64,000 nt of DNA from Mesorhizobium sp. (lineage in GTDB: Bacteria; Pseudomonadota; Alphaproteobacteria; Rhizobiales; Rhizobiaceae): contig SAJS01000009.1 of the NCBI GenBank assembly GCA_004017535.1, positions 62,001-126,000 of the forward strand, written 5' to 3'. Of the stretch, positions 27,854 through 36,538 are shown piece after piece. The position numbers and the translations under genes were made by a program. How positions within the stretch are numbered: the stretch's first letter is position 1; each line of letters starts with the position of its first letter. The notes below the pieces were generated by a model that made no database searches, was not told the origin of the DNA, and saw only the letters and a list, made by a program, of their open reading frames with translations.

Positions 27854-29119
27854 CTACTCGGCCGCGGCTTTGCCGTGTCCGTAGCGCTGCTCGATATAGT
27901 CGCCGACCATCTTCTCGAAATCCTGCGCGATGGACGGGCCGCGCAGCGTCGCCGCCTTCCTGCCGTCGATGAAGACAGGCGCCGTCGGCGTCTCGCCGGT
28001 GCCGGGCAGGGATATGCCGATGTCGGCATGCTTGGATTCGCCGGGACCATTGACGATGCAGCCCATGACCGCGACCTTGAGGTTCTCGACGCCCGGATAT
28101 TTCTCGCGCCACACCGGCATGTTCTTGCGGATATCGGCCTGGATGCTCTGGGCGAGTTCCTGGAACACGGTGGACGTCGTGCGCCCGCAGCCGGGGCAGG
28201 CGGCGACGATCGGCACGAACTGCCGGAAGCCCATGGTCTGCAGCAGTTCCTGCGACACCTGCACCTCGCGCGTGCGGTCGCCATTCGGCTCCGGCGTCAG
28301 CGAGATGCGGATCGTGTCGCCGATGCCCTGCTGCAGCAGGATACCCATCGCGGCGGAAGAGGCGACGATGCCCTTGGTGCCCATGCCGGCTTCGGTGAGA
28401 CCCAGATGCAGCGCGTGGTCGGAGCGGGTGGCAAGCTCGGTATAGACGGCGATCAGGTCCTGCACGCCGCTGACCTTGGCCGACAGGATGATCTTGTCGC
28501 GGCCAAGCCCGATCTCTTCCGCCATCTCGGCCGACAGTATGGCCGACTGCACGATCGCCTCGCGCGTGACCTCCTGCGCGGTGAGCGGCGAGCCCTGGGC
28601 CTGGTTCTGGTCCATCAACCGGGTCAACAGTTCTTGGTCGAGCGAACCCCAGTTGACGCCGATGCGCACCGGCTTGTCGTGCTTGATCGCCATTTCGACG
28701 ATCGCCGCGAACTGCCGGTCCTTCTTGTCCTTGAAGCCGACATTGCCGGGATTGATGCGATATTTCGCCAGCGCCTCGGCGCAGGCCGGATGATCGGCCA
28801 AGAGCTTATGGCCGATATAGTGGAAGTCGCCGACCAGCGGCACATCGATGCCGAGCCTGAGCAGCCTCTCGTGGATGCGCGGAACTGCCGCCGCGCTCTC
28901 GTCGCGGTCGACGGTGATGCGCACGATTTCAGAGCCGGCACGATGCAGCGCCGCGACCTGGGCGACCGTCTGGTCGACATCAGCGGTGTCGGTGTTGGTC
29001 ATCGACTGCACGACGACGGGTGCGCCGCCGCCGACAATCACGCCGCCGACCGAAACGCCGACCGACCTGCGCCGCGGGAAGGGAGAAGAGAAATATCCGG
29101 TCATGCCGGTCGCCTTCAT
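27854..29119 (-). CDS. ispG: 4-hydroxy-3-methylbut-2-enyl diphosphate synthase (flavodoxin)
   Basis: The penultimate step of the MEP isoprenoid pathway: reductive ring opening of ME-cPP by a [4Fe-4S] enzyme. 421 residues. The family blocks are visible: [20 protein letters not shown] near residue 37, [14 protein letters not shown], and [16 protein letters not shown]. The cluster ligands are the cysteines of ACPGCGR and [11 protein letters not shown] in the C-terminal domain, and NGPGE supplies the fourth, Glu, ligand. The start ATG at 29119 is the first of two; MTGYF five codons on is possible. It feeds precursors to the prenyl synthase at 13279, though the genes are far apart. Confidence 0.96.
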   Translation of the reverse strand: MKATGMTGYFSSPFPRRRSVGVSVGGVIVGGGAPVVVQSMTNTDTADVDQTVAQVAALHRAGSEIVRITVDRDESAAAVPRIHERLLRLGIDVPLVGDFHYIGHKLLADHPACAEALAKYRINPGNVGFKDKKDRQFAAIVEMAIKHDKPVRIGVNWGSLDQELLTRLMDQNQAQGSPLTAQEVTREAIVQSAILSAEMAEEIGLGRDKIILSAKVSGVQDLIAVYTELATRSDHALHLGLTEAGMGTKGIVASSAAMGILLQQGIGDTIRISLTPEPNGDRTREVQVSQELLQTMGFRQFVPIVAACPGCGRTTSTVFQELAQSIQADIRKNMPVWREKYPGVENLKVAVMGCIVNGPGESKHADIGISLPGTGETPTAPVFIDGRKAATLRGPSIAQDFEKMVGDYIEQRYGHGKAAAE

Positions 29120-29347
29120 CTGAAAGTTCCGGGCATGAGGTGGCGGAGCAAAGATGGCTTGTCAATGGCAAGCGCCAGGCGAGGTTGGCAAATCGGCAGC
29201 CGCCATGCGAAAACGCCAGCTCTGCCGATCGCGAGATCCGCGACCGAACTTTCCATCGATTTCAGTCAAAAAGCACCATACCGGTGGCATTTCTTGCCAC
29301 CGGAAGTTTCACCGCGGCGGGTTGCGGCGATGGTGCCTGGAGGAGCT

Positions 29348-29527
29348 TCAGTGTGTCGTCGGGCTAGCCTTCAGCTTTTCAATCTCGTCCTTGATTGCCA
29401 GCTTGCGTCGCTTGAGATTCACGATTTCGAGGTCGTCCACCGAAGGATGGTTCATCGCGTCGGTGAGCTCGCGCTCGATGTCACCGTGTTTCCGCTGCAA
29501 CTCATCAAGATGGGATGCAAGAGACAT
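29348..29527 (-). CDS. DUF465 (YdcH-like) small protein
   Basis: A 59-residue, mostly helical, highly charged protein: MSLASHLDELQRKHGDIERE, then LTDAMNHPSVDDLEIVNLKR and a Lys-rich end. The middle DDLEIVNLKRRKLAIKDEIEKL is the DUF465 signature. RBS GGGAGAA five bases upstream of the ATG at 29527. The function is unknown; the family forms short coiled coils. It is paired with a second DUF465 gene, divergent, 249 bp away. No feature other than weak promoters is visible in that gap (29528-29776). Confidence 0.85.
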   Translation of the reverse strand: MSLASHLDELQRKHGDIERELTDAMNHPSVDDLEIVNLKRRKLAIKDEIEKLKASPTTH

Positions 29528-29776
29528 GATTGGTTCTCCCTTTCATGGTTTCCTCGATTGCAGCCGTCGCAGGCACGTCCACCGCAGGTTGAGACTGTGA
29601 CGGCACCATGACAGTTTGCCACCAACCGATCTCGATGTCGAATGACACGTGGTAGCATTCCACGACAAAGTGAAATGTGATAAGGGCTGCGCGCCGGTCT
29701 CAGACGAACAAGTCGCAAACCCAACCGGTCCCGCCCAAACAGCCCGATTGGGCGATGCATACGCAGACGGTAGATA

Positions 29777-29980
29777 ATGTCCGAACAGGAACAGGCTGAA
29801 ATACGCCTCGAATATTCCCGGCTCAAACAAGAACACGCCGATTTCGACGCCGCCATCAACGCGATGATCGCCACGGGCTGCGACCCGCTTCAGATTCAGC
29901 GCATGAAGAAGAAGAAGCTGATGCTGAAAGACCGGCTGTCGGCGCTGGAAGACCGCATCATTCCCGACATCATCGCCTAA
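29777..29980 (+). CDS. DUF465 (YdcH-like) small protein
   Basis: A 67-residue charged helical protein: IRLEYSRLKQEHADFDAAIN, then DPLQIQRMKKKKLMLKDRL. This is the other common DUF465 subtype in Rhizobiales (QEHADFDAAINAM). The ATG at 29777 lacks a strong ribosome site. It is divergent from the DUF465 gene at 29527. A 126-bp repeat element begins 7 bp after its stop. The function is unknown. Confidence 0.87.
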   Translation: MSEQEQAEIRLEYSRLKQEHADFDAAINAMIATGCDPLQIQRMKKKKLMLKDRLSALEDRIIPDIIA

Positions 29981-29987
29981 GGCGTGT

Positions 29988-30113
29988 CGATATTCAGGTG
30001 AGGCCGGCCTGCAAACAGCGATTTCCTGCGCTTCCGGTGCTCACGTACTTTAAGTACGCTCCGCTCCGGTTCTCGGAATCCACCATTTTCGTCTCGGCCT
30101 GACCTGAATCTCG
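29988..30113 (+). repeat. Foldback repeat element, family A copy 2
   Basis: A 126-bp element, the shortest copy and probably closest to the ancestral form. Ends CGATATTCAGGTGAGGCCG and CGGCCTGACCTGAATCTCG form a 19-bp terminal inverted repeat with two mismatches. The centre holds ACGTACTTTAAGTACG. It begins 7 bp after the stop of the DUF465 gene, in the same orientation as copies at 10035 and 43443. Confidence 0.92.
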
Positions 30114-30145
30114 GCGCGCCTTGGATAGATAACCGCTCAACGCCG

Positions 30146-30946
30146 TTACGAGATCGAAAGCCGGGCGGCGCGCTCGCGCAGCAACGCGACCAATTCGCCT
30201 GTCCGCGCCTCCGACGTGTCGATCGGCACCACCAGGCACATCGTCGCCTCGACCTTGCCAGGCGCCGAGAACACGGGCGCCGCCAGACATTTGGTGTAGG
30301 CGTCGACAAGGCCTGACGTGACGCAATAGGCGGTGACGCGCGCCTGGGCGATGTCAGCGATGAAGTCATCGATCTCTATCTTGCGGCCGTCCGGCAGCAC
30401 GAGATCGTCTTCCGTGACCATCGCCTCGATCCGGCTGCGATCAAGACCGGCCAGCAGCAACCGGCCCGAAGCAGTCCATGGCAGCGGAATCTGCAGCCCG
30501 GTGGCCGAGCTGATGCGGAACGGCCTGGTCCCCGGGCTTGAATGGATGATGGTGTAGCGACCGCTCTGCAGCATGCAGAGCTCGGACGTCTCCCCGGTCT
30601 CGCGCGACAGCGTATCGACCTCCTGGCGGCCGCGCCTCAGCAGGTCGTTGCCGCGCATATAGGCCATCCCGTAGAGATAGAGCTTCTTGCCGAAATAGAC
30701 GCGATTGCCGTCGCCGGCCAATTCCAGGAGACCGGCTTCCACCAGCTCGCGCACCAGCGTGTAGGTGGTCGAGCGCGGCGCGTTCAGCCCCTTTGCCAGC
30801 TCGCCGATGCCGATCGCCCGCTGGTTGGCGTGCAGGAACTCCAGGATGTTCAGGACCCTGTTGAGACCTTTCTCGCGCGAGCCAGCCGGCCGCTCTTCGC
30901 CCGTGCCTTCGCCCGGCCACCCGGTCAGCATTTCACTCTCTTGCAT
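30146..30946 (-). CDS. IclR-family transcriptional regulator
   Basis: A 266-residue regulator: an N-terminal winged helix (LNRVLNILEFLHANQRAIGI, GELAKGLNAPRSTTYTLVRE) at about residues 28-90 and an IclR effector domain from about 100 to the end. It is divergent from the amino-acid ABC operon beginning at 31069, with two palindromes between the genes. IclR proteins commonly repress or activate the adjacent catabolic operon according to its substrate. The ATG at 30946 is the first Met; ATG at 30931 (MLTGW) is also possible. Confidence 0.93.
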   Translation of the reverse strand: MQESEMLTGWPGEGTGEERPAGSREKGLNRVLNILEFLHANQRAIGIGELAKGLNAPRSTTYTLVRELVEAGLLELAGDGNRVYFGKKLYLYGMAYMRGNDLLRRGRQEVDTLSRETGETSELCMLQSGRYTIIHSSPGTRPFRISSATGLQIPLPWTASGRLLLAGLDRSRIEAMVTEDDLVLPDGRKIEIDDFIADIAQARVTAYCVTSGLVDAYTKCLAAPVFSAPGKVEATMCLVVPIDTSEARTGELVALLRERAARLSIS

Positions 30947-30968
30947 TGTCGATTCCTGGTGCTAGTAT

Positions 30969-31006
30969 CTGTCTTGTACAGGATACACACGTCTCTTGTA
31001 AGAGAC
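30969..31006. promoter_or_regulatory. Two tandem operator-like palindromes between iclR-type gene and ABC operon
   Basis: TCTGTCTTGTACAGGA (30969-30984, imperfect) and GTCTCTTGTAAGAGAC (30991-31006, perfect 7-bp arms) share the centre CTTGTA. The centres are 22 bp apart, two helical turns, so a dimer pair would bind one face. They are in the divergent promoter region of the IclR-type regulator, its likely binding sites. Confidence 0.6.
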
Positions 31007-31068
31007 AATCGCTGAGCGCGGCGTGTATTTCTGCTGCATTGGGGAACACACCAACAAAGGAGGTCGCT

Positions 31069-31941
31069 GTGAACGACACATCCGGCAGACGTGATTTTCT
31101 GAAACTGGGAATGGCGGGGCTGGCCACCGCCGGCGCGCTCACCGCCATCAGCGCCGAGAAGGCAGCCGCGCAGGCCGCGTCCGACAGCGTGCTGCGCACC
31201 GCGCTTGATCGCGGCAAGCTGATCGTCGGCACCGGCAGCACGAATGCGCCATGGCATTTCGAGAACGACGCCGGCGAATTGGTCGGCATGGACATCACCA
31301 TGGGCCGCATCCTCGCCAAGGGCCTCTTCGACGATCCGACCAAGGTCGAGTTTGTCACCCAGGACCCGGCGCAGCGCATTCCGAACGTGACGACCAACAA
31401 AGTCGACATCACCATCCAGTTCATGACCATGACCGCGCAGCGCTCGCAGCTGATCCATTTCTCGCGGCCCTATTATGTCGAGGGCGTGGCGCTGCTGACG
31501 CTGCCCGGCTCCGAAAACAAGACCTTCGACAAGCTCCTGGCCAACGGCGCCAACACGCGCATCTCGATCCTGCAGAATGTCGACGCCGAAAGCTCGGTGC
31601 ATTTCGCCTTGCCGCAGGCGCAGGTGCTGCAGATCGACACCCAGGCGAACGTGTTGCAGGCGCTGGAATCCAAGCGAGCCGACGCCGCCGCCGTCGATCT
31701 GTCGACCGTGCGCTGGCTTGCCTCGCGCAACCCGGACAAATATTTCGACGCCGGCAAGAGCTGGTACTCGATGCTTTACGGCGCCGCCGTCCGGCAAGGC
31801 GACCTTGATTGGCTGACCTTCGTCAACCAGACCTTCACCATCGCCATGTTCGGCCATGAGACGGCGCTCTACGATGCCGCCTTCAAGGAATATTTCGGCC
31901 AGGAGCCGCCGCCGCGCCATCCTGGTTTCCCGGTCATCTGA
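31069..31941 (+). CDS. ABC transporter substrate-binding protein (polar amino-acid type), Tat signal
   Basis: A 290-residue periplasmic receptor of family 3. The N-terminus has a twin-arginine signal (SGRRDFLKLGMAGLATAGAL) with cleavage near AAAQA, unusual for this family, whose members normally use Sec. The body starts LDRGKLIVGTGSTNAPWHFEN and GELVGMDITMGRILAKGLF, the classic amino-acid binding pattern. The start is GTG at 31069 with AAGGAGG six bases upstream. It opens the operon of two permeases, ATPase, RidA and a PLP enzyme. The ligand is probably an amino acid or amine; not identifiable. Confidence 0.92.
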   Translation: MNDTSGRRDFLKLGMAGLATAGALTAISAEKAAAQAASDSVLRTALDRGKLIVGTGSTNAPWHFENDAGELVGMDITMGRILAKGLFDDPTKVEFVTQDPAQRIPNVTTNKVDITIQFMTMTAQRSQLIHFSRPYYVEGVALLTLPGSENKTFDKLLANGANTRISILQNVDAESSVHFALPQAQVLQIDTQANVLQALESKRADAAAVDLSTVRWLASRNPDKYFDAGKSWYSMLYGAAVRQGDLDWLTFVNQTFTIAMFGHETALYDAAFKEYFGQEPPPRHPGFPVI

Positions 31942-31959
31942 CCAAGCCTACGCCAAGCC

Positions 31960-31990
31960 GGCGGAGGAGCGCGAAAGGCGCTCTTCCGCC
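31960..31990 (+). other. Strong intercistronic hairpin after the binding-protein gene
   Basis: GGCGGAGGAGCGC pairs with GCGCTCTTCCGCC (13 pairs including one G-T), 18 bp after the stop, followed by TGTTTC. It is likely a partial terminator or mRNA stabiliser that sets binding protein above permease expression. Confidence 0.6.
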
Positions 31991-32032
31991 TGTTTCTCCT
32001 CGACACGGGCCGTGCGGGTGACGAATCCTTGA

Positions 32033-32076
32033 GCAATTTCGGGAAAAGTGTGAAGCGGTTTTCCGTTCGAAATTGC
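32033..32076. repeat. Short hairpin repeat, family B (divergent member)
   Basis: Arms GCAATTTCG and CGAAATTGC are perfect complements; the core reads AAAAGTGTGAAGCGGTTTT, the same core as in repeats at 38426 and 40383. It lies in the 182-bp gap between the binding-protein and permease genes. Confidence 0.7.
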
Positions 32077-32123
32077 GCCAAAACAAGAGATTGTTTGTCA
32101 CCGCGAGCCATTGAGACGGACGC

Positions 32124-32789
32124 ATGGGCTACACGCTCAATTTCAACCTGATCTGGCGGCATTTCGACAAGCTGTGGGGCGGCCTGCTGCTCAGCCTCGA
32201 GCTCGCCGTGATCTCGATCGCCATCGGCATCGTCATCGGGCTGGTGCTGGCGGTCTGGTATGTCTCGGCCGGGCGCGTCGTGCGCACGATCATCGCGGGC
32301 TATGTCGAATTCATCCGCAACGTGCCGCTGATCCTGCTCGTCTATCTCGTCTTTTACGGTGTGCCGACCGTCATAGACCTCGCCTACAGCGCGCCCACCT
32401 CTTTTGTCGTGACGCTGTCGGTCTATAGCGGCGCCTATCTGGTCGAGGTGTTCCGCTCCGGCCTGGAAGCGGTGCCACGCGGCCAGCTCGACGCCGGCAA
32501 GGCTATCGGCCTCACCCCATGGCAGCGCCTGATCCATGTGCGCCTGCCGACGATGCTTCGCATCACGCTGCCGGCGCTGTCCAACACCTTCATCTCGCTG
32601 TTCAAGGATACCTCGATCGCTTCGGTCATCTCGGTGCCCGAGCTGACCTATGGCGCCCAGTGGATCAACTTCAACACCTTCCGCATCGTCGAGGTCTACC
32701 TGGTGACAACGGCGATGTATCTGGTGACCGGTTACGCGCTGCTGTTCGCGCTCAGGCTGGTCGAACGCCGTTTCAGGGCGGCGCGCTGA
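32124..32789 (+). CDS. ABC transporter permease (polar amino-acid type)
   Basis: A 221-residue His/Glu/Gln-type permease. It begins with a helix GGLLLSLELAVISIAIGI and has FIRNVPLILLVYLVFYGVP, the hallmark of this family, at about residues 71-89. The EAA loop is GAYLVEVFRSGLEAVPRGQ ... AGKAIGLTPWQRLIHVRLP near 110-145. Five membrane helices are expected. It pairs with the next permease, one base after its stop. ATG at 32124. Confidence 0.92.
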   Translation: MGYTLNFNLIWRHFDKLWGGLLLSLELAVISIAIGIVIGLVLAVWYVSAGRVVRTIIAGYVEFIRNVPLILLVYLVFYGVPTVIDLAYSAPTSFVVTLSVYSGAYLVEVFRSGLEAVPRGQLDAGKAIGLTPWQRLIHVRLPTMLRITLPALSNTFISLFKDTSIASVISVPELTYGAQWINFNTFRIVEVYLVTTAMYLVTGYALLFALRLVERRFRAAR

Positions 32790-32790
32790 G

Positions 32791-33441
32791 ATGCTGAGCC
32801 AGATCCTCTACGCCCTGCCGTTCCTTGCCGAAGGCTTCGCCGTGACCTTGTGGGTCTCGCTGCTGGTCGTGGTCCTGTCCTTGATTGCGGGCGTCCTGCT
32901 GGGTGTCGGCCTCGTCTATGGGCCGGCGCCGCTGCGTTGGGCGGTGCGCATCTTCTCGGACACCATCCGCGGCATCCCGATCCTGGTGCTGATGTTCTTC
33001 GTCTATTACGGCCTGCCCGCGGTCGGACTGCATCTGCAGTCCTTCTGGGCGGCGGTGCTGGCGCTCACGCTGTTCAAGACGGCGCAGGTCGTCGAATATG
33101 TGCGCGGCGCCGTGGCCTCGATACCGAAGGGCCAGTCAGAAGCGGCGATGGCGATCGGCCTGACCTTCCGGCAGCGCCTCAGCTCGGTCATCTTCCCGCA
33201 GGCCTTCCGCCGCTTCCTGCCGCCCTGGATCAACGGCGTCACCGATGCCGTGAAGGGCAGCGCCCTGATTTCGCTGCTCGGCATCACCGACCTGATGCAG
33301 GCGATCAACCAGGTCATCGGCCGCACCTATGAGGCGATGCCGCTCTATATCCTCGGCGCCCTGATCTATTTCGCCGTCAACTACGCGCTATCCTACGCCA
33401 GCCGCAGGCTGGAGCGGCGCTTCGCCTTCATCTGGGACTAA
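32791..33441 (+). CDS. ABC transporter permease (polar amino-acid type)
   Basis: A 216-residue second permease of the same importer. It contains ISDTIRGIP-like (FSDTIRGIPILVLMFFVYYG) near residue 52 and an EAA loop around VRGAVASIPKGQSEAAMAIG near 105-125. The gene begins one base after the upstream permease stop and ends 4 bp before the ATPase start, so the three genes are tightly coupled. Together the permeases form the heterodimeric channel. Confidence 0.92.
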   Translation: MLSQILYALPFLAEGFAVTLWVSLLVVVLSLIAGVLLGVGLVYGPAPLRWAVRIFSDTIRGIPILVLMFFVYYGLPAVGLHLQSFWAAVLALTLFKTAQVVEYVRGAVASIPKGQSEAAMAIGLTFRQRLSSVIFPQAFRRFLPPWINGVTDAVKGSALISLLGITDLMQAINQVIGRTYEAMPLYILGALIYFAVNYALSYASRRLERRFAFIWD

Positions 33442-33445
33442 CGCC

Positions 33446-34240
33446 ATGGCCACCAGCTCCAACAACAGCCCAGCGCTTCTCGCCATCGCCGAGGTCTCGA
33501 AATCCTTCGGCCCGGTCGCGGTGCTGCGCTCGGTCAGCCTTCAAGTCGCCAAGGGCGAGGTGGTGACCATCATCGGCCCGTCCGGCAGCGGCAAGACCAC
33601 GCTTTTGCGCTGCGTGAACTTCCTAGAGAGCTATGACTCGGGCTCGATCCGCATCGACGGCAAGGAAGTCGGATACCGTGATTCCGAGACGCGGCAGCGC
33701 CGCAGCGAACGCGATTTGGCCGCCATGCGCGCCGAAACCGGCATGGTGTTTCAGAGCTTCAACCTCTTCCCGCATCTGACCGCGGCCGGCAACATCATGC
33801 TCGGCCTCACCAAGGTGCGCGGCAAGAGCAATGCCGAAGCCCGCTCGATCGCCGAGCATTGGCTCGGCCGAGTCGGCCTCGCTCACAAGGCCGACAGCCT
33901 GCCGGCGGAGCTTTCAGGCGGCCAGCAGCAGCGGGTCGGGATTGCCCGGGCCGTCGCCATGGAGCCGAAGATCCTGCTGCTCGACGAGATCACCTCGGCG
34001 CTCGACCCCGAACTCGTCGGCGAGGTGCTGGCCGTGGTGAAAAGCCTCGCCGAGGACGGGATGACCATGGTGATGGTGACACATGAAATGGCCTTCGCCC
34101 GCGACGCCTCCAGCCGCATCGTCTTCATGGCCGATGGCGGCATCTCGGCCGTTGGGCCGCCGAAGGAGGTTCTCGCCGCCGAGACCACTAATGAGCGGCT
34201 GCGCACCTTCCTGGCGCGTTTCCGTGCCTCGCATTTCTGA
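33446..34240 (+). CDS. ABC transporter ATP-binding protein (GlnQ/HisP type)
   Basis: A 264-residue ATPase. Walker A GPSGSGKTTLLRC near residue 47, Q-loop MVFQSFNLFPHLT, signature LSGGQQQRVGIARAV, Walker B ILLLDEITSALDPE, and H-loop VTHEMAFAR. All catalytic residues are present. ATG at 33446, 4 bp after the permease stop. It powers the permeases at 32124-33441. A small hairpin (34245-34262, GGATGGC/GCCATCC) follows before the RidA gene. Confidence 0.94.
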   Translation: MATSSNNSPALLAIAEVSKSFGPVAVLRSVSLQVAKGEVVTIIGPSGSGKTTLLRCVNFLESYDSGSIRIDGKEVGYRDSETRQRRSERDLAAMRAETGMVFQSFNLFPHLTAAGNIMLGLTKVRGKSNAEARSIAEHWLGRVGLAHKADSLPAELSGGQQQRVGIARAVAMEPKILLLDEITSALDPELVGEVLAVVKSLAEDGMTMVMVTHEMAFARDASSRIVFMADGGISAVGPPKEVLAAETTNERLRTFLARFRASHF

Positions 34241-34277
34241 AAGCGGATGGCTTTCGCCATCCAAGGAGTAGCCTTGC

Positions 34278-34739
34278 ATGTCGCCTTACGAACGGCTCGC
34301 TGAACTCGGCCTGACCCTGCCCGAGCCGCCGATACCCATCGCCAATTTCGTAACTCATGCCGAGAGCGGCCGTCTGATCTTCCTTTCGGGCCAGGGGCCG
34401 CTGCGCGCCGACGGCACGCTGTGCACCGGCAAGGTCGGCGACAACGTCACCGTCGAGCAGGCGTATGAGCATGCCCGCCTCACCGGCCTCAACCTGCTTG
34501 CCGTCATGCATGCGGCGGCGGGCGACCTCGGCCGCATCGTGCGCGTGGTAAAACTGCTCGGCTTCGTCAACGCAACCCCGACCTTCAGCGACCACCCCAA
34601 AGTGGTCAACGGCTGCTCGGACCTTTTCGCCGATGTCTTCGACAAGATCGGCGGCCATGCCCGCTCGGCTATCGGCGTCGGCTCGTTGCCTGGCAACATC
34701 ACCGTCGAGATCGAAGCGGTCGTCGAGATCACCGCCTGA
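34278..34739 (+). CDS. RidA (YjgF/YER057c/UK114) family protein
   Basis: A 153-residue protein of the RidA superfamily, enamine/imine deaminases that clear reactive intermediates made by PLP lyases. Pattern: LIFLSGQGPLRADG near residue 33, then HAAAGDLGRIVRVVKLLGFV and VGSLPGNITVEIEAVVEI at the end. It belongs to the longer subgroup with a DLFADVFDKIGGHARSAIGV segment. RBS AAGGAG upstream of ATG 34278. It sits between the ABC importer and a PLP enzyme, which suggests an imine or enamine product in this pathway. Confidence 0.9.
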   Translation: MSPYERLAELGLTLPEPPIPIANFVTHAESGRLIFLSGQGPLRADGTLCTGKVGDNVTVEQAYEHARLTGLNLLAVMHAAAGDLGRIVRVVKLLGFVNATPTFSDHPKVVNGCSDLFADVFDKIGGHARSAIGVGSLPGNITVEIEAVVEITA

Positions 34740-34757
34740 TTTTAGGAGTTCGCCCTC

Positions 34758-35963
34758 ATGAAAACCTATTCCGACGCCGGCTCCAACACCACAATCCGCG
34801 AGCGCCTGGGGCTGAGACCCATCATCAACGTCTCCGGCACGATGACGACGCTTGGCGCCTCGATCATCGTACCCGAGGCGATCAGCGCCATGGCCGAGAT
34901 CGCCTCGCAATGGGTGGAGATGGACGATCTGCAGCGCGCCGCGAGCGCAGTCGTCGCCCGGCTCACCGGCGGCGAGGCCGGCTTCATCACCGCCTGCTGC
35001 GCCTCAGGCATCACCATGGCGGTCGCCGGCGCGATGACAAGCACCAACCTTCTGGCGATCGAGCGGCTGCCGGACGACACCGAAGGGCTGAAGTCCGAAG
35101 TCGTCATTCAGCTCGGCCATATCGTCAATTACGGCGCGCCGATCGACCAGTCGATCCGGGTGGCCGGCGCCAAAGTCATTCCCGCAGGCACCGTCAGCGT
35201 CACCCAGGACTACCATGTGCGCGAGGCAATCAATGAGCACACCGCGGCGGCTCTCTACGTCGTCGCCCACCACACCGTGCAATACGGCATGCTTTCGCTG
35301 GAGGAGTTTTGCGAGATCTGCCACGCCAAGGGCGTTCCGGTGATCGTCGACGCCGCCTCGGAATACGACCTTCGCAGCTTCCTGGCGCGCGGCGCCGACA
35401 TCGTCGTCTACAGCGGCCACAAATTCCTTTCAGGGCCAACCAGCGGCATCGTCACCGGCCGCAAGGACCCGGTCCGCGCCGCCTATCTGCAGAACCGCGG
35501 TGTGGCGCGCGCCATGAAGGTCGGCAAGGAAAGCATCGCCGGCACCATGGCGGCGCTCGAGGCGTGGGAAAAGCGCGACCATGCCGGCATCCGCCGGCGC
35601 GAGGAGGCGGCGCTCAATCTGTGGAAGGACGCGCTGCAGGGCATTCCGGGTATCAATGCGCAGATCATTCCCGACCCGACCAACAACCCTCTCGATCGCC
35701 TGCAGGTCTATGTGCGCCCGGAGAGCCGCTTCACGGCTGCCGGACTGGCCTCCGCGCTCGCCGCTGGCTCGCCGCCGATCATCGTGCGCAACCACGAGGT
35801 CGAGCGAGGCCATTTCTTCCTCGACCCTTGCAATCTGCATCCTGGCGAGGCGGAGATCGTGGCCGAGCAACTGCGCGCCCTGCTGACGGCAAAGGACCGG
35901 CCGGCTGACGCGATGAAAGTGGCCCGCAAGGATTCGGCCGGATCGTTGCGCTGGCCGGACTAG
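34758..35963 (+). CDS. SelA-fold PLP-dependent enzyme
   Basis: A 401-residue fold-type I PLP enzyme of the L-seryl-tRNA selenium transferase-like / D-glucosaminate-6-phosphate ammonia-lyase-like group. The N-terminus [18 protein letters not shown] is typical of this group. The PLP aspartate is in [16 protein letters not shown] and the Schiff-base Lys in [14 protein letters not shown] near residue 222. It is not a true SelA: there are no tRNA-binding extensions and no selenocysteine genes nearby. With the RidA protein and amino-acid importer, an ammonia lyase or racemase role on an imported amino compound is likely. Last gene of the operon. Confidence 0.87.
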   Translation: MKTYSDAGSNTTIRERLGLRPIINVSGTMTTLGASIIVPEAISAMAEIASQWVEMDDLQRAASAVVARLTGGEAGFITACCASGITMAVAGAMTSTNLLAIERLPDDTEGLKSEVVIQLGHIVNYGAPIDQSIRVAGAKVIPAGTVSVTQDYHVREAINEHTAAALYVVAHHTVQYGMLSLEEFCEICHAKGVPVIVDAASEYDLRSFLARGADIVVYSGHKFLSGPTSGIVTGRKDPVRAAYLQNRGVARAMKVGKESIAGTMAALEAWEKRDHAGIRRREEAALNLWKDALQGIPGINAQIIPDPTNNPLDRLQVYVRPESRFTAAGLASALAAGSPPIIVRNHEVERGHFFLDPCNLHPGEAEIVAEQLRALLTAKDRPADAMKVARKDSAGSLRWPD

Positions 35964-36040
35964 CTGGCTACCATCGCGACAATCCTTGCGGCCCCTGGCG
36001 AATTCCGCTAAGGCGCGCCTTTGCCGCCGGGAGCGAAACC

Positions 36041-36538
36041 TTGACCGATCAGCGTGCCGACGTCGCCATCATCATGGGGAGCCAGTCCGACTGGGCGACG
36101 ATGCGCCAGGCGGCCGAAACCCTGGATGCGCTGGGCGTTCCGCACAAAAGGCTGATCGTGTCGGCTCATCGCACCCCCGACCGCCTCTATGAATTCGCCA
36201 AGGGGGCCAAGGCCGCCGGTTACAAGGTGATCATCGCCGGCGCCGGTGGCGCCGCGCACCTGCCCGGCATGACGGCGGCGATGACGCCGCTGCCCGTCTT
36301 CGGCGTCCCCGTTGAATCCAAGGCGCTGTCCGGCCAGGATTCGCTGCTCTCCATCGTGCAGATGCCGGCCGGCATTCCGGTCGGCACGCTGGCGATCGGC
36401 AAGGCCGGCGCCGCCAATGCCGCACTTCTCGCCGCGGCGGTGCTTGCGCTCAACGACGACAAGCTCGCCGCGCGGCTCGACGCCTGGCGCGCGGCGCAGA
36501 CCGCCAAGGTCGCCGCCGAGCCGACGGACGCGCCGTGA
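36041..36538 (+). CDS. purE: 5-(carboxyamino)imidazole ribonucleotide mutase
   Basis: Class I PurE: converts N5-CAIR to CAIR in purine synthesis. 165 residues. Motifs: [12 protein letters not shown] near residue 10, [13 protein letters not shown] (active-site His), [12 protein letters not shown] and [15 protein letters not shown]. The start is TTG at 36041 with GGGAG seven bases before; the Met at MGSQSD would remove the first strand. Overlaps purK by 4 bp. The pair acts in consecutive steps. Confidence 0.96.
   Translation: MTDQRADVAIIMGSQSDWATMRQAAETLDALGVPHKRLIVSAHRTPDRLYEFAKGAKAAGYKVIIAGAGGAAHLPGMTAAMTPLPVFGVPVESKALSGQDSLLSIVQMPAGIPVGTLAIGKAGAANAALLAAAVLALNDDKLAARLDAWRAAQTAKVAAEPTDAP

Noticed and set aside
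34758-35963. True selenocysteine synthase (selA)
   Set aside because: The fold matches, but selB, selD and tRNA-Sec are missing and the tRNA-binding parts are not present; operon context is catabolic.
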